This document shows positions 58,240-64,000 of a DNA stretch of 64,000 bases, piece by piece. Numbering within the stretch: the first letter of the stretch is position 1; every line of letters begins with the position of its first letter. Where the stretch lies: assembly GCF_027943255.1 (NCBI RefSeq), contig NC_072893.1, positions 40,260,001 to 40,324,000 on the forward strand, given 5' to 3'. A model generated the notes under the pieces. It ran no database searches. It was not told the origin of the DNA and was given only the letters and a program-made list of their open reading frames with translations. The position numbers and the translations under genes are program-made. The DNA comes from Anastrepha obliqua. Its lineage: Eukaryota; Arthropoda; Insecta; Diptera; Tephritidae.

Positions 58240-58410
58240 AGTACCAGATAGCCATGAAAAAGGCCCTCATAAAAAATATCTGCCATTCGGAGTCGGCTTG
58301 AAACTGTAGGCCCCTCCATTTGTGGAACAACATCAAGCCGCACGCCACAAATAGGAGGAGGAGCTCGGCCAAACACCCAGGAAGTCTACGCGTCAATTAT
58401 ATACATATAT
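58240..58410 (+). repeat. SINE family T1, body and tail
   Basis: GCCATGAAAAAGGCCCTCAT, GGAGTCGGCTTGAAACTGTA, CCCCTCCATTTGTGGAACAA, AATAGGAGGAGGAGCTCGGC and a CTACGCGTCAATTATA end. The head is missing. Confidence 0.8.
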
Positions 58411-60899
58411 ATAGATCCAGTACACTATATAGAAAGAACTCTCGCGGTGTGTGATTTAAAGACGCGCTTGCAGTCTACTCACCTCTTCATTTCCTACAAA
58501 GGGTGGACGAATATAATGCAGCTAGTTTCTGAAATCTAACCTTTTTATTCTTATTCTTAAATGCTATTTTCCCTGTTAAATTATTGTAGTAAAATGAAAG
58601 AAAACACAACTTGCAGTCTCAACAAAGTGTCTGCAGTTCAAAAAGCAAACGACGTCGAAAGAAATCTACTCGTGAGCCAACACCTTCTTCCCCACATGCA
58701 CACTGGCATGTGCACTTTTTCATTTTCTAAAGACATAGCGCACTTGTGGTTTTTTCCATTACAGGTTTTCCTTTGCTATTTCAATTTCTATGTTTCGTAT
58801 CCTTTTTATTTTGTACCAGCGTCTTCGCGAAGACATTTAGCACAGACACACAAACCCACTAGAAAAGATGATTTTTTCTGCTATTTAATTAAAGTTGAGG
58901 CTGAATGAGCATCGTCACTTGTGTGCGAATGGTAAAAAAAAGAAAAAAAAACAAACAAAAAAAAAGAACAAACAATGGAAAAGAAAAAAAATTAAGAAAT
59001 GACAATATGGCTTAGACTGGACTGGTTTGGTTTATACCGCCAAGTACTTGACGGTACTGACCGAACACTGGTCAGCGACACACAATTCAAGAAGTACACA
59101 TATGTACATACATACCTACACACGAATCTAAGTATATAGTAGCTTGTGAGGCACAACTGGGTGCGTCGCAAATAAAAAAGTTAGCGCTACAATTGCATGT
59201 GTCTTATGTGGGACGCCATGGACTCGAATTGAGCGCTGTTACAGGCGCATGCGCTTTGTGCGCATTTTAAACGGCACACGAGCGGCTGCTTATCCTCGCA
59301 TGCGACACACATACACATACGCGCGGCAAGTGCGTTCGAAAAAGAGAGAAGTTCTTGCGCGTGGGTCACAATTCAGCGCAATTTATGTCCAACGCCATGC
59401 CATTTTTTTTCTGTACGATCGATATGCACTCGCATTTGTGCATTTGTGCATTTGTGCATTTGTGCATTTGTATGTGTGTTAGTCTCTTTTAGCAAGCAGA
59501 TATTTTCGGCCGGTCTGCGTTTGCTATGGATTTGACACTTGTAAACCTCCTCTCCTTCTTCTTCTTTCTCCTTTTCTCTGTCTTTATTCATGTGAATTTG
59601 TGTGTAGTTGTGCACCTATGTATGTACATACATACATATGTACATACGTATGTCGCAGGCTTTTCCTTAGCATTGTATTATTCGTACGCCTCAGAGGCTG
59701 TCATTTAAATTAATCTTAAGTCATTTATTTATTTGCGTATTTCAACCATCGGCGTATATTTTTGGATGTATGTATGTCGTATACATATGTACGTATTTAC
59801 ATTAATGTGCTTTTTAATAGTTTATTTTTTCTTTTTAGCTTTGCTTTTATTTTGACAAATTCTGAATTTTTTGTCTTCGACTTTCATGTGCTTGGAGTGT
59901 CTTGCTTGATTGTTTTCTACTTTTTCGCTGTTTTTACTCATTTCATTTTACATATTATTCTTGTGCCTAAAGAAAGTAGAAATTTTGTGTTGTTCAATTA
60001 ATGATTATCGTACGATCTCCTACACACGAGACAAGTTTGCAGGCGTAAAAATAAACATACATAAAAATGTGCATTCGTACTAACTCACTTACTTATCGAC
60101 TACTTCTCGTCGCACATACCCACATTTGTATGTACGTATGTATGCAATCTGTCTCATTCGACTGTTGGTGGGCTATTTATTTGCCTGCTGGTCATTTGGT
60201 CGCTCGCGGCTCTTTTTTGTGCGCACTGCGCATTCTTTTCGCTTTAAAATTTCTCAAATATGCAGGTTAACATACAAAAGTAATGAGTCGGTGTTTCGAA
60301 TTTGGCAGTGAGAATAAATTATGCGCTATCGCATTGTGCCCTTTTGCCATTTTTTTATTTCTCATCATCTCGCATCTCAAGTAGCATCGGCGTTGCTTCA
60401 TAATCTGTGGTTTTGCTGCTCAGCTTCAATATGATTTTTAAATTTACTGTATTTTTTCTTTTGTAAGTGGGCCTGGGTTTTTTTTTGGTTTGGTGATCGA
60501 AATGAATACGTGATAAATAAGATTAACTTTAAATTAAGGTTAAAGGCGCTTGTGTTACTTCTTTTTCTGCTTTATCGAGGTAGAAGAATTTGGAAGAAAG
60601 GTTATTGACATTTATTTTAAACTTAAAGTAAATGAAAGCTTATGATGACGTGCATGAGTGGCCATCCAGGTGGCATATAGTGGTTTAAAGTTTTGTGGTC
60701 ACAGATGTTATGCTTGTGGTGCCGGGGTAGAATTTAGCCTATTGGTAGGGGATTGGTATAGTATAAGTGGGAGCGGGCCCCACATACCATTGGTGTGATG
60801 ACACCTTTAAGATGTTTCTAACATTTTGATTTAAACCTTTTTAGAAGACCAAAAAATATTGTGGTTTAGTTCATGGTTCGGGGCACAACACTATTACTA
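58411..60899. other. Non-coding region
   Basis: It contains five tandem GCATTTGT units at about 59431-59470, (ATGTAC) repeats around 59615-59650, and AT-rich sequence. No gene supported. Confidence 0.4.
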
Positions 60900-60996
60900 T
60901 ATTTATTATACATATACACATACATACATATATACATACATACATATATGCATACATACATATATGCATACATACATTTATACATACATACATATA
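60900..60996. repeat. (ATAC)n-type microsatellite
   Basis: Repeats of ACATACATATATGCAT-like units directly next to a MITE. Confidence 0.75.
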
Positions 60997-61210
60997 TAAG
61001 GCGCAATCATTAAAGGTGATGACATTAGACTAAAAACATTTTGTTCATTGTTCATTCACGACAGAAGAAAATAGAAAAGAAAAGGACGAACTGCGCTGAA
61101 CAGCCGACATTCATTTGAAGCTAGAAGCACACAATGATAGTGCGAATGAACACGACGAGAGAAAAAAAATCAGCTGGTCTACTGCTATCACCTATAATAG
61201 ATGCGCCTTG
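60997..61210. mobile_element. hAT-type MITE, third copy
   Basis: Left AAGGCGCAATCATTAAAGGT and right, inverted, CAAGGCGCATCTATTATAGG; the right end with TCAGCTG matches the copies at 10562 and 26652. Target duplication not clear, perhaps because the microsatellite next to it has changed. Confidence 0.6.
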
Positions 61211-62349
61211 ATTGCAAATATTACTTTTAAAAAATTTAAAGGTGACTTGGTTTATGAATTTTAAAATTTTTATTTATTCCGCTTAACTATTTCGCCTTCT
61301 TCAATGTACAGAGCGGCCTTTTTAAATTATTAAATAGCTAGAAATCTGTTTGTAGTAGCTGCTCTACCCTTTCCTGAGCTTATTGAAACTCTTTTTTCGC
61401 ACACTCATCTGCTTTCTCACTTACTGAAGTGCCAGGAATTAGTGAAGGTTGATGTTGTGACGTCAAACATTTTGCATGGGTCTTCGATACTTTTGAAATT
61501 TTTGCGAGCTATTCGTTACCGACATGAGCACCTTCATCATAGCTTGACTTTCCACAAAGATCAGAGCTTTGAAGTATCTTGGCTTGAAAAACTCGGCACT
61601 AATTTGGAGGTACTTAAGCTTCTCTCAATGAAACATTCTCTAAAGACACCAGATCCTTCACTGTTTGTCATTTTGGAATGTTTCGTGAAGATGGAAGTCT
61701 CTCGAAAACGCATTTTTAGAAGTGTCGTAGCAGTCCGACGTACTTTATATCGAACTACAAATTCAAGTCAGATCTTTTATTGCTGATCATATTATTTCAT
61801 ATTTTCGGTAATTTTCACTTGGCATGCATCTGTTTCAATTTCCATTTCAATTTTTTAATCACTTTAGGTAATTTTCATCGTCATTGTCGCAATTAATTTA
61901 GGTGCTCGTAAATTTTTTTCAAGTCAACGGCATAGTTAAATATTTACAAGGCTTTCGTGCACAATTAAGTAGAATGAAACAAAAGTACAAACATACGAGT
62001 AATACACCAACACATAGAGGTGCCCAAAGAGTGACGTAAGTGAAGTAACTCCTTATTCGTAGCAATGAAAGTGGATATGTCTAAGTGGCAGAAGTAAGTT
62101 GCTAAATAACCCGGCAGGGAAATCGATTCTTAAAGTTGTGTACTCATGGGGAATGGAAAGTCAGGCTTTCCAAATAAATAAATGTGCATCATTCTATTTC
62201 TTTCATCAATTGACAGCTGGTTATGGTGATTGAAGTGACTGAACGATGATTAAAATATGAAATATTTGCCTTAGGCTTTTTAAGGGCTCACCAGCTTTGC
62301 AAGTATCTGTGCTGGTAAACAGCAAAATGATATAAAAAAGGTGTTTTGG
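61211..62349. other. Non-coding region
   Basis: It includes a 114-codon frame at 61442-61786 without recognisable domain or splice partners. I do not call it a gene. Confidence 0.35.
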
Positions 62350-62535
62350 TCAATGGCCACTCTCTCTGAGGGTATTTCTGCTATGAAAATAAGCTCCTCA
62401 TAAAAAACCATTGACCGTTCGGAGTCGGCTTAAAACTGCAGGTCCCTCCATTTGTGTAGCAACATTAAGACGCACGTCACAAAAACGAGGAGCAGCTCGG
62501 CAAAACATCTAACAGGATGGTATGCGCCAATTATT
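62350..62535 (+). repeat. SINE family T1, body and tail
   Basis: CTGAGGGTATTTCTGCTATG, CCGTTCGGAGTCGGC, GGTCCCTCCATTTGTG and GGTATGCGCCAATTATTATT. Head absent. It ends next to a LINE fragment. Confidence 0.75.
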
Positions 62536-62559
62536 ATTATTATTTTTTAACTTGATCAT

Positions 62560-62895
62560 AGGTCATAATCTATTAGCTGCACATGCGTACAAGATAGGGA
62601 TTGCTAACACGGACAAATGCAGGAAATGCAGAGAGGATGTTGAGCAAACTTTAGAACACCTTCTGTGCGTCTGACCGGCATTATTAAAAACGCGTTTAAA
62701 ATGTCTGGGAGCAACATTGTTTGAGGATCTGAAGGAAGTCTCAAAAGCGGATCTCCCAACTCTGCTTAGATTCACCAAAAGCGCTGACATCGTACATGAT
62801 GTCTACTTTCAGTATTCATAAAGGTCGGTCTCCATCTGGTATCGCTAGGGACCAAAAGATCTATGCGTGGCTTATTGCCAACCAGGCTAACCTAA
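62560..62895 (+). pseudogene. LINE C-terminal fragment and 3' UTR
   Basis: It reads AHAYKIGIANTDKCRKCRED and VEQTLEHLLCV, then a stop in place of Cys, then PALLKTRLKCLG. This CRxC...EHxLxxCP segment is the C-terminal Cys/His knuckle of Jockey/I-type LINEs. It ends FTKSADIVHDVYFQYS and stop, then a ~75-bp 3' UTR. 5'-truncated. Confidence 0.7.
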
Positions 62896-64000
62896 CTTGA
62901 AATTAATTGTACGGTCAAACCCAGTAAATCGATTGACTAGTTTGTGGCAATTGTCAAACTAGTTTCCAACTAGTCCCCAACTAGTCCGCAGTTTAAAAAA
63001 GTGTATATGTATTTTGCGTACATATGTATGCAAGTATAATTCTTTAAACGGTTCTCGTTGAAAATCAATTGGTTGATTATGTAACATTAGTAAGTGAAAA
63101 ACAGTTAAGTGTGCTTGAGATATTTATTTTCAGACCAGTGAAGTGTAATTAATACAGTTAAATAGTAGTTGAGTGGCGTAGTTAGAAAGTATTGTCGCTT
63201 TTAATTATAATAAAATATTATTATTATAAATATATGGATGCATGTTTTAGAGATGGCAAATGTATTAGCGGTTATATAGGTGGCGCAAAATTAATCACCC
63301 TATCGCAAGATTTATAATTGTTGCAAATGGCGTCGTACACCCGAAAGTATCGAAAATCTCGGGATCCCGAGACTTCGGGATTCACATCTCTAACACTACG
63401 TGTGAATGCATATGCAAAAGTTCGGTTCTTAGATAGACAATTTCAAATGTCAGATTGCAGTCTGCTGATATAATATTTGCTAGATAGAGAAAATTGAAAT
63501 GTGGTAATATCTATGTAAACACATACATATACAAGTACAAAACAAATACACTTTTTTTGTTTGTTGAATACGCGTGTTTGTCATTAATTGGACAAATTAT
63601 ATTTTTTCATACAATGAATGTACGGAAAAAAAATTAATTTTTCACTGCAGCCTGTTACGTGATATTCGCGCACTTTTAAACGCCTTCACGCAAAGAATAT
63701 TTTCCCTTCTTAATATACGTTTCGCATGTGTCCTAAATTGTTAAAATAAAACACATTTCTCCACGCAACTACATACATATGTACATATGCCTTACACATG
63801 CAAAGGAAATCAGTTAATCGCGTGTATTCGACTTATTTGCTGTGTAAATTGATTTTTTTGCTTAACTAGTGATCGTGTCACAAATCGATCAAATAAACTG
63901 CGCAGGAATAAGAGAATAAAAAATTACGCTAAAAAAATGCAATTTAATAAAAAGATGTAAGTGTGTAGCTGCCACTCGGCATGATTATTCACAAAAATTC
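62896..64000. other. Non-coding end of window
   Basis: AT-rich. It holds a partial MITE (63276-63344), a perfect 16-bp palindrome TCTCGGGATCCCGAGA at 63357-63372, and nothing coding that I can support. Confidence 0.4.
63276..63344 (-). repeat. Partial copy of the 42038 MITE
   Basis: AGGTGGCGCAAAATTAATCA, then AAGATTTATAATT and GGCGTCGTAC, matches the right half of 42038-42282 read in reverse. Confidence 0.6.

Noticed and set aside
61442..61786. 114-aa open frame
   Set aside because: No recognisable motif, no neighbours and no splice-consistent partners; probably chance or a fully decayed element.
63357..63372. 16-bp perfect palindrome TCTCGGGATCCCGAGA
   Set aside because: Striking but isolated, with no gene or repeat nearby to give it meaning; could be chance in 64 kb.
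1..64000. CRISPR arrays, operons, riboswitches or other bacterial features
   Set aside because: None seen; spliceosomal introns, SINEs and dipteran genes show this is nuclear insect DNA.

Overview
The window looks like euchromatin of a tephritid (true fruit fly) genome. It is AT-rich, its genes are split by short GT-AG introns, and it carries many transposons, including a DD41D 'rosa'-type mariner and a tRNA-headed SINE with many copies. Two single-copy dipteran genes are recognisable: wurst/DNAJC22 and an UNC93-like transporter. From memory, both orthologues are X-linked in Drosophila, so this may be a Muller element A block; I could not check that.

Layout. Positions 1-25360 hold a cluster of four paralogous ZAD-C2H2 zinc-finger genes: A at 16-2271 (+), B at 6512-9005 (+), C at 13107-18301 (+) and D at 22300-25360 (-). 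All four have five coding exons with the same intron phases (0, 1, 1, 2), an N-terminal ZAD, an acidic linker, two blocks of C2H2 fingers and a shared C-terminal tail motif. Downstream of D lies a second, diverged copy of its last two exons (21278-22071), in frame and phase-compatible. Gene D may therefore make two proteins with one ZAD and alternative DNA-binding finger blocks. Gene C's fourth intron is 2.8 kb because of nested transposons; in A and B it is 83 and 92 bp.

Positions 27555-28760 hold wurst (TM2 plus J domain). Positions 29284-34615 hold transposons: a dead mariner with a retroelement insertion, a LINE reverse transcriptase relic, and a mariner with an apparently intact 361-aa DD41D transposase. 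Positions 37421-40434 (-) hold the UNC93-like gene in five exons; its first coding exon was not found. From 40435 to 64000 I see no convincing coding gene, only MITEs, SINEs, LINE ends, microsatellites and one striking 122-bp hairpin. This may be intronic or upstream DNA of the UNC93-like gene or of a gene outside the window.

The mobile DNA is informative. Two copies of a Helentron-like element share both ends but have different cores. One contains a 530-bp TIR element that the other lacks. Between genes A and B lies a rearranged Helentron coding relic whose tail resembles theirs. Other insertions are dated relative to one another by target-site duplications: TTAA, TA or 8 bp. Splice sites were assigned by eye from consensus, reading frame and comparison among the four paralogues; they are not transcript-verified.
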